NCBI GenBank assembly: GCA_019787685.1
Contig: JAHNUO010000011.1
Location: 1,736,001-1,800,000 of the forward strand
DNA: 64,000 nt
Direction: 5' to 3'
Source: Chiua virens
Lineage: Eukaryota > Basidiomycota > Agaricomycetes > Boletales > Boletaceae
Below the pieces are notes generated by a model. The model did no database searches. It saw only the letters and a program-made list of their open reading frames with translations, and was not told where the DNA came from. Shown one piece after another: positions 1 to 12,542 of this stretch (position 1 is the stretch's first letter; every line of letters begins with the position of its first letter). The position numbers and the translations under genes were made by a program.

Positions 1-1610
1 CTTGCGTGACGATGGCGATCGATAACAAATCTGTCTCACACCTTATACCTATCTAGGGTGGTGGATGCTCTTAATACGTATTGTTCGGCCAAATATTACT
101 GGGACTATCTTTCAGCGTGCCATCACGCCCATAATGAAGATTGTGCTGTAAGAGTTACTTGGTAAGTGCAGGTTTGATGCATTCGTGTACTAAACTCTGA
201 TGATCAATTGCGGATGGGGGACGGATGCGCAGGGAGATGATAGTGCGTGGTTTCTAGCCTACCTTTTTGACGTGATTCCATCCACATTTTACCAGGTTTC
301 CACGATCACTGTTGTCAGTACTTGTTCGCGTCCTAAGTCCGCATTGACGATATTAACACTACTTATCCTTATCACTAGTATATTATGACTGCCACGGTCC
401 AGTGGTAAGCAGTACTTTGATTCGCGCACTATTTTCACGAAGTAATCCCGCATGATAGCTTTTACGCTCATAGAATCTGGATAAGTGAGTTTTGTGGCTT
501 TCCTTGTGCATGCTGCTGAGAGAATGGCTCGGCATCAGTTAGCGGGAGAAACATACTCGTCACATTTACAATTGTGAGTGAAATTAATAGTTGCTTGGAT
601 TGTGCGACACGTTGTTAACGGTGACATGGCGAAGACGGCGACATCATTGATTCAATTCAGTACGTGGTCCCAGCGGTTTTTCGAATGATGTTCAATTGTC
701 ACAACCTTCGCAGTATTCGGAATATGTTCGTGCCCTTCATCTCTCCCAACATTGCAATACTAAGTTGTTCTTCCACCTCAAGTTACATCTTCTGTAGCGT
801 AGGCTTATTCAATCCGCTTGCTGGCTCGATGAGCTGAGACCACCCATGCAGCATTAACACCAGAAGCATACCCCACCTTTCAGCTACCCCAGTGCGTCAG
901 ATTTATACCTCGCATGCCACTTTCTTGGCAAGTTCTTGTAGCTCATCACCTCAATTTTGTCAGTGGTCCCCACGTTCGGCGCTCCTAGGAGCTATATGTG
1001 ATACCTTGATAACAGGATCCGTATTCTTTTACCTCAGAGAAGGCCGTAGAGGGGTACGAAGGTACCTCACATGTGCCCGACTCCCCGCTGCTCATGCTGA
1101 TGTGCTACTTGACTCTTGCAAACGATTAGGTCACGTAACTATTTTCGACATTTGACAGTTGTATTCATCAACATGGGCCTCTTCACATGGTAAGTACCAG
1201 TGTTGGTTGATGTGACGAATATTTTGAGGCGTGCTTTTCCGCTTTTCTTCTCAGCCTTATTTCGATCGGTTGGTGTTCACTGGTACGTCCCGATTCGCGA
1301 TTATGCTGAGAGAACGAAGGTTATGGATATTGGAACAGTATTTGGTGCAAGGGGGAAACTACTTCGTTGCATTGCCGACAACCCTTGTATCTACAGGTGC
1401 GTTGTCACACAATTTGCATGTTCTGTAGTTAACTGCTTATTAGCATACGCCAACTCAATGATGGCGGTGTGAGTGTTCTTAAAGGTGCACTCCTCTTGTT
1501 TAACTCATCCGATTCTCGACGGTAGGCTAAATGCGCGAAAATGGGTCCGGGAACGGGAGCAGGAACTCATGATAAATGGTGGTAACCTGACTACCATCAG
1601 TATTCACTAG
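1..1610 (+). CDS. DUF6534-type 7-helix membrane protein, copy 0, 5' end outside window
   Basis: This is the 3' part of a multi-exon gene for a fungal seven-helix membrane protein of the DUF6534 kind, whose function is unknown. Readable exons in order are FYAHRIWIS (about 457-484), LLGAICDTLITGSVFFYLRE (about 980-1040), a helix exon matching FINMGLLTW in the paralogs (about 1155-1190), the region around FTGTSRFAIM and GGNYFVALPTTLVSTG (about 1225-1400), LLAYANSMMAV (about 1437-1470) and LNARKWVREREQELM (about 1525-1570). The stop TAG is at 1608-1610. YANSMMAV spliced to LNAR is the family's diagnostic C-terminal signature. It is convergent with copy A. The first exons lie before or near base 1 and were not resolved, and the FINMG exon reads less cleanly than in the paralogs, so partial decay is possible. 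Confidence 0.72.
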
Positions 1611-2356
1611 AAGTGGGACTGAAATCCAACAAATATTTCTTTTGGCGCTGGCAATACATGTGGTTTTGGCGGTCGTGTGCAAATATGGACGAAAGATCAA
1701 ATTTGTGTTCTAGAGGACAAGCTCCAAATATTCTGCGTCGCTTATCAAATGCCTTGGGATGGCGAGGGACCGGACCCACACGGACATCATGTCCGTGTGA
1801 TGCTGCATAGGTACGAGGAAGTGCGGCATGCTGCACCCGTTTTGTCCATGAGAGGGTCTCACCCTGGGATTACTAGTACTGACTGGCGTCGTCGAGCCTC
1901 TTTACCCAATGCCTGCGGTGGGTCACCCGTCGCTGCTGCCCACGTTAGAGGCTTAGCATTCAGCATTCAGCACCCTCCCCCCAGCTCCCGCGACACCCGT
2001 GCCTACGAAGTTGAAAGGCTGACAATGCCTGACAGCAACCCCCTGGTGAGAGTTTTCGCAGGCTCGAAACCACTGCCTGCTATCCCACCCTTTACCCGTT
2101 CCTGTGCATACTGTATCCTTCCCGGAGTCTGACCCTGATCCTCGAGAGGGGTAGCCGACGGCATCGCACACAGATTTATCATCGGAAAGGGTCCTGTTCC
2201 CCCATCAGTCTTCATGAATTGACCTCACAGCGACATCTAGACAACCATACGCGCATGTAGCCAGTGAACAGAACAAATTGATACATATATACAAGGATAA
2301 CTTCCACCACGACAGAGGGAGTCTATCGGTCAGCCCTTCTTTGTAAATCCAAAGGC
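1611..2356. other. Convergent intergenic region with a short hairpin
   Basis: This lies between the 3' ends of copy 0 (+) and copy A (-). A 151-codon open frame at 1677-2132 has no recognisable domain. A hairpin with 10-base arms and a 3-base loop lies at 1777-1799 (CACACGGACA / TGTCCGTGTG). It could belong to 3' UTR sequence, but its role is unknown. Confidence 0.5.
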
Positions 2357-4301
2357 TCAATTGATACTAATCGTAGCAAGGTCATAGCCATTTACCATCA
2401 GCTCCCGTTCCCTCACCCGGACTGAGCTTCGTGCATTCAGCCTAGACCCAGGCATGAAGAACATCAAGATTAGCTTAGGAAGGAGTCGGAATCCGCGCAG
2501 ACCAACTTACACCGCCAGCATAGAGTTGACATACGCTAAGAACTCGACACCGTTCGCGTGCAAGATGTGAAAGAGTGGAGAAACACCCACCTTTCGATAT
2601 GATCGATGTCGGAAGTGCAACAAATTGGTTCCCACCCTCTATCACGAACTGTATGCGCGTGTCATCTCCATGTTATCAATGGTCGTTGCGAAACGCGAGA
2701 CGTACCATCAAGCACCACCCGATCGAAATGAGGCTATAATGCAAATTTCCCGAAGATTTTCACTAATGTTGTCGACTCGGCTGACACTGCACTCACCATG
2801 TGAGAAGTCCCATGTTTATAAATACGATCATCAGATGTCGAAAATAGTTGTGTGATCTGGCATTTAACAACGAGCCATTGGTCATACTTCTCGATGGCAT
2901 CGGCACGGTAAATATTGCATACCTTCGAATTTCTCGACGGCCTTCTCGAAGGTAGAAGAAAACAGACCCCGTTATCAAGACGTCACCTATAGCTCCCAGG
3001 AGCGCAGAACGTGGGGACCACTGATAATTGGATTAAGCAGACTGAAGGACGTAAAAGCTAAAGAAAAATTAAACGCACAGGGGTAATGCTGAGGGCAACC
3101 AGATCACGGGTAATGAGCCTGCAGATAGTCTTAGTTCCCCGGGATAGAGGGTGGGTGAACACGCATACGCTATAGACGTGCAAACTTTGAAGGGGAAAAC
3201 TCAGTATTTCCATGAAATGTTAGAGGAGGTAGGGAATACGAACTCATTCCTAATGCTACGCCGATGAAAATACTTAGCTTCGTGTCCCAAATCATTCTGG
3301 CTACACATACCGAAATGCGCCAAAGTTGTCGCCATCTATACCCCACGCACGACTGTCAAATGTTGTGCCTATGAAGCGACCGACTTCACGCACAATCAAA
3401 GATGTTATGAGCACATTTCTTGAACTAACTGACGCCAGGCATTTGACTAGAATCGATGTGAAGATATGCCTGAACTTACTTATCCAAACTCGGTGGGCGT
3501 AGAAGCTGAACCCATGGTTATTCATGTAAAGAAACACACATGGATGGGCGATACTCACCTTTGAACCATGGTGGCTACGGTATACTTGAATTACCAATGT
3601 CAGGATCACAGCCTCGACACGCGCTTGCTCCGTGAACTTACAGTGAGAAACATGGCTGCCTGATTAAATGGGTCAGACGAGATGTTCAACCCCGTAAAAC
3701 GTCCACGTACTATCATTTCCCTGCCATGTGAACGTTCCCAACGGTCCACAATCAGTCAGCCCGAGTTCACCCTTCAATCAAAGCTTGCACTCACCACGGG
3801 ACTTGCAAGAGACAGACTCCGTCCGGACTAGAGTGGCACATTGCGAGAGTCTTCCAATGTATCGCTGACGTGAAGATTGCATGGAGAACATCTAGCAGGC
3901 TTCAATATTCGATAGATGGCGTAGACTAAGTATCCATCAAGTGCTCACGCGAAGCAAGAAACATACAAAAGAATCCACACCTAGCAGCGCATTCAGAGTG
4001 ATCCTCACAAGCTGAAATTCCCAGCCACGCACAGTGATCTTTAATGACCTCAGGTCTTTAGGAAAGCTCAACACATAGAACACATATTGCCCGAGGTTGC
4101 ATCCGAATAACCTGTCCATTCGAGTTTCAATTGGTACAGCCCGGTCGCGACACTCGACAGGTGAAGACATTGTACTTACGCCACCGATACGATGAGTCCT
4201 ACGCCAACCGTCTCAATTAGTGATATACCAGCGAGGTTCGCACCAAACTCACCACACACACTCGGCGCCCATTGCAGCTCAAATGTAGAATCTACGGTCA
4301 T
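2357..4301 (-). CDS. DUF6534-type 7-helix membrane protein, copy A
   Basis: This is the best-resolved member of the array. Exon 1 starts at ATG 4301 (MTVDSTFELQWAPSVC) and ends at a GTGAGT donor. A 19-nt exon 2 encodes GLIVSVA. Exon 3 gives LFGCNLGQYVFYVLSFPKDL, the first helix and loop of the family. Later exons read VWILLYVSCFA, LLDVLHAIFTSAIHWKTL, VEAVILTLVIQ joined to FYAHRVWI, then TGSVFFYLREGRREIRR and FINMGLLTW. The last exon contains LNARSSVRVRERELM and stops at 2357-2359. Phases agree over the exons I checked, so a functional gene with about 11-13 exons is likely. Copies B and C follow upstream in the same orientation. Function is unknown. Confidence 0.75.
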
Positions 4302-4689
4302 TGGGAAGTTAGTTGCTACTACCTGGAGAACCCAGGAAATTTTTCACGCATATAAGGAGGGCTCAACCCCGGAAGTACTAAGGTGCAGCCCCACGGCAAC
4401 AAGGTTTTGACGTTATTGACTTTGTCCTTGTGGGGAGCGTTCTCACCAGAGCACAGCACGGAGAACTCCTCCAATGGTCAGGTTAACAACACATACGTGT
4501 CGACGAGTCCGTAATCCCAACGCAATTACTAGGGTAAATCTTGAAATCGATGCCAGGAGTCGCGCGCTTCCGTATATGGGAAGGCGTGGCAGCGCGGTTT
4601 ATCTGCCAATGGTGGGTACCCGGATGCTGAGAAATCTTGACCTCACTCAAAAATGCGACTTTGTAGCCAAACAAGGGTTAGTCCGAAAC
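4302..4689. other. Intergenic region, copies A/B
   Basis: This 388-bp spacer lies between the start of copy A and the stop of copy B and should hold the copy A promoter. I see no gene and no clear TATA box. Confidence 0.4.
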
Positions 4690-6580
4690 CTAATTGATAT
4701 CGTTAGCAGCACAGTTACAAAAGTTCATCATGAGTTCTTGTTGCCACTCTCGTGTCGATCTTCGCGCATTCAGCCTAGTTAGTCATCGAATATGGAAGTC
4801 ATTTCAGAAGGGGTCAAATTCCGATCACTTACACGGCCATCATCGAATTACATAACATATGCTTAGCAACACCCCAGTCTGAGCTCACGCTGACAACAAC
4901 AGGGCAGCACTCACCTTTGGTCACTATGGCCGTTGGAAGTGCAATGAAGTAATTTTCCCATATGCCTTACTTCGTGTTCCCAAAACAGTGATCGTAGATG
5001 CAAGACGCAGCAAACACCACGTAACCGAAATAAGACTAGGGAGTAATATGTTCGAATATTATTACTGCGGCGAAAACTGACGTCGTACTCACCATGTAAA
5101 GAGCCCCATGCTGATGAACACGATCATCAAGTGTTAAAGTGAGTTACGTGACCTGATGCTCATGATTAGCCCCTCGACCATACTTCTCGCTCTGCATCAA
5201 AGAGTAGCATATGCATGTATGTATCCTCGAACTTCCCGACGACCTGCTCGGAGGTAAAAAAAAAATACGGACCCCGTTATGAGAATGTCACATATAGCGC
5301 CTCGAATTGCGGTACGTGCAGATCACTAGATCAAGGAAGCAGATGAGAGAGTACAAAAGAAAACTAAGATATACCGGGCTGGAATAGACTTCAGCTACGA
5401 TACGATACTGTGGAAGCAGTCTCACTCCGAGAACACACGAGAATCTCATGTAAACATACGTACCCTAAATGTGTGCAAGCTCTTGAGGAAATAATCGACT
5501 TACTGTTTCAGTCTCGGGGAGAGGTAGAGCATACAAACTAATCCCAAATACTATGAATGGGAGCGACAATCAGCCTTGTGTTTACAAATGATACTGGAAC
5601 TTCGTACCAAATTGCGTTGACGATGTTGCCGCCTATTGTCATTCCTTCAATATATGATGCGCCACCCGGGCGATTTACTTACAATCAAAAACGTCACGAA
5701 CACGTTTCGTCCGCTAACTGATGCCAAACCATCAAGTTAGAATACGGGAAAGGAGGGTTTTTCAACTCACTTATCCAAATTCTATGAGCATAAAAGCTGT
5801 AGATGTGAGCTCATCCACGTCAAGGATAACTCGTCAGAAGCAGGATATCCACCATTGGACCATGGATATGATAACAAACCTGTTTGAGGTAAGTATCGCA
5901 ACTCCAACGCAGAACCGAAATATAACCAAGCGCTCACACTAACGAACATGCCTGGTAACCTAATATGATGGTTGCGTTGAGTCACCGACGTTAAAACTTT
6001 GAGTAGGTATACATACGTACGAGCATTTCCCCGCGCGAAAAAAAAATTCCAGTTCACAACCGATCAGCCTGGCAACCCACGGACTGACCAAACCCATACT
6101 TACCAAGGGACTTTCGAAGGACAATCTGTTGTGGATATGGTGGCACTTTGCGACAGACACCCAATAAGTTCTGCCGCGAAATATGTGTGCAGCGCATCCA
6201 GGATTCTAGATATCCCATGGAAAAGAGTAGGAGATTTTGCGGTCAAGATACGTAACCTACGTTAGCAATCCCCACGACGACGTGAAGCAGACGTACACCA
6301 GGGACAATACCTAGCTGCTCGGAATTGAAGGAGTCCCGTGAAACCAACTTGAAGATTAAAGACGCACCACAACCCTGAGGCAATCTCAAGCCCTGAGGAA
6401 AACTTGAAAAGTAAAAATTGCACTGCCCGAGTGTGCATCCGAATTCTGACCTGATTGAAGTTCCAACATAAGTAGGAATTTTTTTCACTTACGCCACAGC
6501 AACAAACAATCCTATGTCAAGACAGTCAAGCTGAGTCACCACCTACGAGGGAATTTTGAGACGAACTCACCAGACGCCAT
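4690..6580 (-). CDS. DUF6534-type 7-helix membrane protein, copy B
   Basis: This is the second minus-strand member. The helix-1 exon reads EFGCTLGQCNFYFSSFPQGL (about 6430-6370) and joins in frame to the 19-nt exon GLFVAVA. A helix exon and the tyrosine-rich exon before it occupy 5090-5900. The last exon contains LNARRSTREWQQELMMN and stops with TAG at 4690-4692. Exon 1 is the odd part. Where copies A and C have a 13-16 residue leader ending at a GTGAGT donor, copy B has a stop in the aligned frame. The only ATG next to the donor is at 6580, which would give a much shorter leader, MAS. The gene may be functional with a short N-terminus or may have lost its start. Confidence 0.62.
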
Positions 6581-6985
6581 CAAAGACTTACATAATTTCA
6601 GGTTCAGAGATTGCGGATGGGCCTAGAAAGCCAAGGTCAGCGAGGCACCACGCGGCCACGATCGCGAGCACATGCCAACAGTGCCGCAAGCCTCAAGGTG
6701 ATTAAGATTCATTTATGTAAAGGCTACGTAATATTAGTAGGTTCCTGTAACTCCTAGACCAGGGAATTTCCCAAACTGTTCCCAAGACTGTGTCCTCGTG
6801 TCAACTCAGGTTCGCGGAATTTTTCAACTTTACAGTTACAGTACATAGTGTTTACACACTGCTTAACGAACAAGCAGGAAATTCGTAGCTGTGCCTGTCA
6901 GTTTAGCACCTTTGGCTTCAAAATAGTAAAAGTGGAATGATCACTGATAGATTTTTTTACATATTTACGGTATGCAATCCGAACC
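6581..6985. other. Intergenic region, copies B/C
   Basis: This 405-bp spacer separates the copy B start from the copy C stop. It contains no open frame of note and should include the copy B promoter. Confidence 0.4.
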
Positions 6986-8955
6986 TCATAATGGATTGAG
7001 GTCAATGGTAGCCAAGTTATAGCCATTCATCATCAGTTCCTGTTCCTGATCCCGCACCGACTTTCGTGCGTTCAACCTGCACAAGTGGATCAGCTCCACG
7101 GGAGGACATGTTTTCCGGAACCACTTACACTGACATCATTGAGTTGGCATACGCTGAACAGCCAGAATGATTGAGCTCAAAATTCTCCAGACTCAGATGA
7201 CACTCACCATGACATATAAAGCCAGTTGGTAATGCAGTAAAGTAGTTTCCATCTTGCACGACGTACTGTGCCCGGTATTGTTACCGAAATGTTCCTCAGC
7301 ATCTTCGTGAGATTGAGACGTACCAGCAAACACCACCCAATTGAGAGGAGACTGGGTAGCCCAATCAACAATTGCATCCGAGCAACTTGACAACCTACTC
7401 ACCATGTAAAGACTCCCATGTTGATAAACACGATCATCAGATGTCGAAAATAGTTGCGCGACCTGAGGCATTAAACAATCTATCAGTTGCGCTATTCAGT
7501 GGCGTTGACTGACAACCCATCGCACCTGCGAATCTCTCGACGACCTTCTCGAAGGTAGAAAAATATGGACCCTGTTACCAGGACGTCACATATAGCACCT
7601 AAAAGCGCAGAGCGTGGGGACCACTAGTGAACAGATAGATGAGAGCTATGAACGAGGGATGGCAAGATGCCGTACCGGGGTAGAATAGAGGACAACTGCA
7701 CTGCGCGATGCGAGGCTACGTGAATTCTTCACTTCATAACAAGGACATTTAGTTGAAAGCAAGTTACGCACGCCACATATGTACAAACTTCAAGAGCGGA
7801 ACGACTCAGTATTGAAAAGGGATCTCGGTAAAGTGACGAGAACGAACTCATTCCAAGCCCTATGAGCATCAAACAATTCAGCTTCACATCGTAATCGTTC
7901 TTAATCACATACCGAAATTCGCCAATGTTGTCGCTATCTACTCCGGTTACCCTTTTAGGCGGAAGTTCCACCAACATTATGATACATTTCACTTACGATC
8001 AAGAACGTCAAAAGCATATTTCGCGCACTAACTAACAAAACCGTTACTAGAGGACAGAACAGCAAGTATTCAAACTCACTGATCCAAATTCTATGAGCGT
8101 AGAAGCTGTGCAAGTCGATTGAATCAAGAAGAGTCTGGGCATGAGGCCAATGCTCACCATTGGACTGACGTAGATACTAAGTACTTGATATATCTGGGGT
8201 TAATGTCTCCATGTGGACTCGAAAATTGAAGTGGACATACGCTGATGAACATGGCTGCCTGGTAGCACCGCCCAGCTTAGATGCCGCTGACATGACGAGA
8301 CAGTGTCAACATACCATCATTTCCCTATAGAAGTACAACATTTCCATCCGCGACTTAATCAGCTTTCACTCTACGAGTACCTTTCCGACGCTTACCAAGG
8401 CAGTTTTCGAGGACAGTTTAGGTTCACGCGATGGCACCTCCCAAGAAAGTTCCAATAAAGCCCAGACATACAGATGGCATGCAATGCGTCCATCACCCTG
8501 GAGCACGTCCCGTGCAACGGTGTAAGTATCGATCACCGACGTTAAGCGCGAAAGTGCTTGGACATACAGAATGAATGACACCTGACAATTATTCGCACTT
8601 CAGAATAGTTCTCACAAACACAAGTTACTCACGTACCACCACTTTGATCGATTTCAAGTCTCGAGGAAAACTCCAATAATAGAATATACCCTGTCCCAGG
8701 CAAGCGCCGAATAACCTAATGATATATTTTGAGCTCCAACTAAGTTGTCTCATTCGTCTGCTACATAGTCGCTGACGCTCGCGGATATAGAGTCCACGAT
8801 CGCTGACATGAAGAAGTCGATGTCTGTCTGGTGGAAATTTTTTTACTTACGCCACCGACAGAATAAATCCTATACGAGTGGTTACCGGAATGGTATCAAA
8901 GAGACGGATCGCACTCACCGCACATCCCCGGAGCCCACTGAAGTTCTTCAATCAT
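6986..8955 (-). CDS. DUF6534-type 7-helix membrane protein, copy C
   Basis: This is the third minus-strand member. ATG at 8955 begins MIEELQWAPGMC and is followed by a GTGAGT donor, then a 19-nt exon GFILSVA. The helix-1 exon near 8640-8710 reads LFGACLGQGIFYYWSFPRDL. The late exons match copy 0 and copy A: a YANSMMSV exon near 7130-7150 and a final exon with LNARKSVRDQEQELMM, stopping at 6986-6988. A frame near 7330 reads VVFAGTSQ, matching FTGTSRFA of copy 0. Length and exon order equal those of copy A. I found no definite lesion, but not every intron was phased. Confidence 0.7.
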
Positions 8956-9225
8956 ATCGAAAAGGAGGATGGGTCCAGGTCTTTGAGGTAAAAAAACTTC
9001 TGCACTTTCAACATGACGAGGCTTCAAATCAGTCGAAGTTTCAAGGCCCGACTTACTTTTCCCTCTGTTAGAGTAATTTAAACGTTATCGCTTCTGCTAA
9101 ATGAGCCGAACAATGTATTGATCTGACGAACTAACTCCATTCGGTATGCACTCTTTTGTCGAGATTTGGCAGCATGACATGATGGATATCCGAAGGGTCA
9201 CACAGCATGGGTTGAAATGACGCCA

Positions 9226-10807
9226 TTAGGTGACCGAGCGAACGTTGTATAGAGCTATTGCTGAACAAAGGACATACAGTAACGTATCACAACTTCTTGC
9301 AACAGAGGGAAAATAAAGGACTACCCTCCAAACTTCACATTCATTTACCTCTCCATGCAGTCCTGCCGATGTTTCCAATGCCAAAACTTCCAAAGGCGCT
9401 ACCGGTCGTGGAACTCGTGGGTGTTTCGTTGGAAGGGGCGACAGCGCTTCCGAAGGACCCCTTGTGGGTATGGCTAACTGACGGGCCAAACGTTGATCGG
9501 TAAGATGTGGTTGGCATTGCTTGTATGGACAAAAACTTGTTAGGCAAGGGTCGGTCCTCGGTATTGTACTGGAAAACATCAGTGAGATTGCACAGATCAA
9601 TGCCGCCACTCGACAGAAGGCGAAGGACCCACCTGGAACTCAAGCCCAATACTGTCAGCTTCGGAAACGTCCAGCAGCTTAACGAGCTTCTTCCCGATAC
9701 CGTTGAGTCTCTCCACATCGTCTTTGTTCCGTGTCCACAACTGAATACGGTCCACCTTGCTTCGCAAGCTCACGACTGCGCCACAGATCTCATCACCCTC
9801 TTCCAATTCCTCCCCAACGAGTGCCATCGCCAACCAGGTCCAACAACGATCCAGTAAAGCCGGGTTATTCTTCATCGTAAGAACCCACTTGCCACCCTGC
9901 GCATTCGCAGCATCTTCCCACATGGGCTTGATCCCTGACTTAAAGATATGGTAGTTTGAGTTCCGCTCCAGCTTTGAGGGTGGCTTGAGCCAATTGAAAT
10001 AACGGCAGAATGATTCGACAGTATCGAATTCCCCGATGACGGTGAGACCTGCCTCGTAATCCTCGGACTCGGGAACGGCGGAAAAGGGAACGTTATCGTC
10101 ACCCGTGCTCTTGACGGGAGCCTTGGCTTTCGTATCGTGGTAAATTGTCCTATGAATACGATGAATTATAGAAAGGTCTTCCATGATCCAAGCATGCTCA
10201 CACACCAAGTGAATTGAAGGGGATGCTCAGGCGCTTTCATAACTGCACCAGGCGTCTTCGGATCCTCAATCATCTCTGCTTCGGGAGGGCGTGACGATCC
10301 ATCGATGCTAAGGGATCTCGCCTTGGCCAGGCGAGCGGTGATAGCATCGAGACTTGGGATGTTCTTGTACCCTTTGACCTTCTTCTCGGGTGGCTTCATA
10401 ACGGAGCCCATTTCTTGATTAAGCTCATTTAGTTTGTCTTGGGTGAGAGGTTCGGCCTCGGGTAGGGCCTCCTCCGGGATGGAAGGTGTGTTGGATTTGG
10501 GAGGCGTGGCGGTAGTCGTAGTCGTGAGTGCTGGGGACGCTGAACGAGTAGATGGGGCATTCACTACGATGGAGTCGTTGGTGCAAGTAGTCGACAGGGA
10601 CGTCTGTGAGCCCGTCCGAAGAAGGGATGCTGCAAGACGTGGGCGGGCGGACGAACTGGTCGTTGATGCGCTTGTGTTTCCCGAATTGAGGTTGATACGA
10701 GCGGCTAGCTGATTGAGCGACGGTGGCCGTAGGGCAGCCACTGGGCGTTCTGGCTTTGGTGCATGCATGGAAGCGTGCAGAGACTGCGAAGACGACGGGC
10801 TCGACAT
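9226..10807 (-). CDS. eIF4E family protein, class II (4EHP-like)
   Basis: This encodes a cap-binding translation factor of the eIF4E family. Four exons fit exactly: 10807-10206, 10149-9633, 9568-9349 and 9260-9226, giving 457 aa. An unusually long Ser/Thr/Pro-rich N-terminus (about 190 residues) precedes the fold, which begins at HPLQFTW. Later landmarks are FDTVESFCRYFNWL, GIKPMWEDAANAQGGKW, EICGAVVSLR and GLEFQ joined to YNTEDRPLPNKF. The MWED tryptophan is kept. The position of human Trp56 is Tyr (EDYEAGL), Trp46 is Tyr and the eIF4G-contact Trp73 is Cys. Those changes, plus the 4EHP-like KPMWEDxANxxGGKW and EICGAVVSxR, point to class II, often a translational repressor. The ATG was chosen as the first Met after a 5' stretch unlike coding sequence; an in-frame Met at 10876 is possible. 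Confidence 0.93.
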
Positions 10808-12542
10808 CGTGATGAACGTTGACGACGATGGGCAGTCTTGGTGGTAAAGGGACAAGACTGACACCGGTTCTGTCAATAACCATCAATCATCACAGCTTCC
10901 ACTTTGATTGATGCCGCAATACTTGCATCGACAACTCATAACCTTTCCATCGCGATGTACAATTTCAACTATTGACACTATTATACGCGCACACGACGCT
11001 CGCTCAGATGATATATTCACAATTTCAGAATGCACCAACTTCACTGAGAATCTTCTCAACTGCAGCCTATTGATGTGGCTGCATTATGATTGACTACACT
11101 TAGAATAGAATGGTCGGTCACCAAGAAAGACTAGCAGCTTTGCTGACTCCGCCACAGGGTGACATCCCACCGAAGGTGAGTAGTAGGACGCATTTGGTAT
11201 CGAAGAGTTAGACTCAAGAGGTCCAGTTATTCGTCGATGACTCCAACGCGATCGCTCACACGCAAGGTGCATCTGAAGTGGTATCAAGGTAATAAAGTTC
11301 AGAACAAACCCCACCAGGTACCATGCCTTATCATTACGTTGCTCCTTATCAGATAATAATACTCACACCTTCGAACCCAACCTGTGGATACTTATTAAGT
11401 TACTTCCTTAGACTGACTCCGAGTCAGGTTTGATTTGTTAGACCCTGTGGCACAACAGTTTCCATGCTGCGTCCCTTGCGCAGTGAGTACAGAGCCGCGC
11501 ACTGGCGGAGGCCCTGCGACTGGTTATGCTCATGTATTTCAAGTTCTAGGAGAGCCGGAAGCGGATCAAGTGTCCGTCCTCGACAACTTGCCACGCGATG
11601 CCAGAACAAGTAAACAGAATGGACAAACCGCCTTTTATCAGCGCCGACGGTTCGCAGACCGCAATCCAATCAACGGCATGACTAAAGTAGTCCACCCCGA
11701 CCACTTGATGAACCTGAACTGTAGGTAAGACATACAGCGTGCTCTCAACTGGGAGAACCAATGAGGAGTGTCTTTCGTCATACACCAAGGGATAGGTACA
11801 TATATATGTAACCATCACAGCTTGATACTCAGTTCAAAGATTGTTTTAGAGGACGAGGAAGAACTTCTGTTACCCACGGTCAGGTCTGTTGACCAATGTG
11901 GATTATTCCTGGTAAACTGTTCAACCGAAATGTTTCGTTACGACCTCACAGATTTTGGCAACTGACGTCTCATACTGGTTGCCCAGATGACTGGAATACG
12001 TTCTACCTTCAAAGAGTCTAAATTTAGTGCCGGTCACAAAGTCATCGTATTCTAAGGGATAGGCCTAAATTGGCGAGCGCTGGGAAATTTATCTGTGTAA
12101 CCACTGGCACGTGTTTTTCGAAGAAAACCAACACTTCTGAGTCCAGCCAAGCGTTCAGGAGGCCTGAAATTAAACGAGGGTATTCTCACTGTGGCATTTC
12201 GAGTTACAAATTCATCACATCTCTTTGACCCTGAGGTCAAAGGAAGTACCAAGTCACTGGCCCCTCCACCAGGCCCTTTGCGGAACTAAGGATCGTACTG
12301 CCTTTCTTCGCTTATTCCTTCCTCCGGATTTAGTGGGGACTGCCGGAGCAGCGCTCTCAAGGCTCTGATATCGTGCTACATAGACCCTTCCAATTGGAAC
12401 CGAATTCTCAGAGTCTTCCATCATATGTTCTGCCCTGCTCGAGGATTTACGCGCAGAACCCTGTCGAGATATCCGTATCTTAGGTCAAACATCTCTTCCC
12501 CCGAAACCTCCAGGAAGTCAAGTACTCGTTGGTAGAGTAGAA
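10808..12542. other. Intergenic region, no supported gene
   Basis: This lies between the divergent eIF4E gene (-) and the rhodopsin-domain gene (+). Short open frames on both strands (60-97 codons) lack shared domains, codon continuity across splice signals or family motifs. A minus frame at 11424-11669 has scattered Cys residues but no recognisable zinc-cluster spacing. It should include both 5' regulatory regions. Confidence 0.4.

Noticed and set aside
1677..2132. 151-codon plus-strand open frame
   Set aside because: No motif; it lies between the 3' ends of two DUF6534 genes with no splice-linked partner.
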